Below, piece by piece: positions 6,480 to 6,536 of a stretch of DNA of 6,536 nucleotides; the first letter of the stretch is position 1, and each line of letters starts with the position of its first letter. The notes under the pieces are model-generated. The model saw only the letters and a list, made by a program, of their open reading frames with translations. It had not been told where the DNA came from and searched no databases. The position numbers and the translations under genes are program-made. The DNA comes from JAYOEY01 sp038120295. Its GTDB lineage: Bacteria; Pseudomonadota; Alphaproteobacteria; MPNO01; UBA2964. Where the stretch lies: positions 1 through 6,536 of the forward strand of contig JAYOLL010000053.1 in the NCBI GenBank assembly GCA_038120295.1, given 5' to 3'.

Positions 6480-6536
6480 GATGACGACGGACATCGGGTC
6501 CGGTAGAAACAGAGAGAGCGCTTCCGAACCGTCGCG
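6466..6536 (+). CDS. Start of a probable IS3-like transposase OrfA (partial)
   Basis: The ATG at 6466 is preceded by AGGGGA about 6 bp upstream, and the frame stays open to the window end. The 23 visible residues are MRQKSMTTDIGSGRNRESAS followed by EPS. A second in-frame ATG at 6481 (MTTDIGSGRN) lacks a ribosome binding site. I recall this kind of N-terminus, with EPSxRWSAKRK-type sequence following, from helix-turn-helix OrfA proteins of alphaproteobacterial IS3-like elements. The DNA-binding domain itself lies beyond the edge, so this is a recollection and not a domain match. Confidence 0.5.
   Translation, partial: MRQKSMTTDIGSGRNRESASEPS

Larger units (their letters stand above)
6377..6536 (+). 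mobile_element. Left end of a probable IS3-like insertion sequence (continues beyond window)
   Basis: The FliJ-like similarity ends exactly where the plus strand reads TGTCTGACGTCAGCGC (from 6377). A 5'-TG terminus is typical of IS3-family elements, though TG at 6381 is an alternative. About 90 bp of noncoding sequence with an inverted repeat follows, and then an ORF whose start resembles IS3-type OrfA proteins. The right end and any target duplication lie outside the window, so the boundary and family are inferred. Confidence 0.5.

Noticed and set aside
1..6536. CRISPR arrays, tRNA or rRNA genes, toxin-antitoxin or defence genes
   Set aside because: I saw no regularly spaced repeats, no tRNA-like cloverleaf and no such protein motifs on either strand.

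Overview
The window is a high-GC stretch of a flagellar gene cluster, most likely from an alphaproteobacterium (Rhodospirillales-like at a guess). The evidence is the order flgH, dksA-type gene, fliX, flgI, because FliX is an alphaproteobacterial flagellar regulator, together with a reduced-cysteine DksA, a sigma-54-type promoter before flgI and an alphaproteobacterial FliJ-like C-terminus. A run of 10 N at 4523-4532 shows that this is draft, scaffolded sequence, and that affects how two of the oddities should be read.

Layout. 1-53: probable last codons of flgA. 117-875 (+): flgH, the L-ring lipoprotein. 876-980: short convergent spacer with a stem-loop and a 14-bp tandem repeat. 981-1397 (-): DksA/TraR-family regulator. 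1398-1518: dksA promoter region and a 50-bp AT-rich island. 1519-1932 (-): fliX. 1933-2173: divergent regulatory region with a good sigma-54 promoter pointing at flgI. 2174-3061 (+): first 296 codons of flgI, joined in frame to flhA lacking about its first 125 codons (3062-4794). The flhA part carries the N-run, which appears to hide no missing sequence. 4854-6209 (+): secreted di-heme c-type cytochrome of the DHOR/DUF1111 family. 6216-6376 (-): C-terminal 53 codons of a FliJ-like gene, cut off by what looks like the left end of an IS3-like insertion sequence (6377 to the window end), whose first ORF starts at 6466.

How the genes fit together. FlgA, FlgH and FlgI build the L and P rings. FlhA is the export-gate membrane protein and FliJ-like proteins serve the export ATPase. 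FliX couples ring and hook-basal-body assembly to sigma-54/FlbD transcription. DksA is expected to adjust RNA polymerase to (p)ppGpp. The cytochrome has no evident flagellar role.

Nothing here demonstrates a wholly new system. The strongest items are the flgI::flhA chimera (deletion or misassembly), the false gap in flhA, the interruption of the fliJ-like gene by an IS end, and an inverted repeat that would mask the transposase start.
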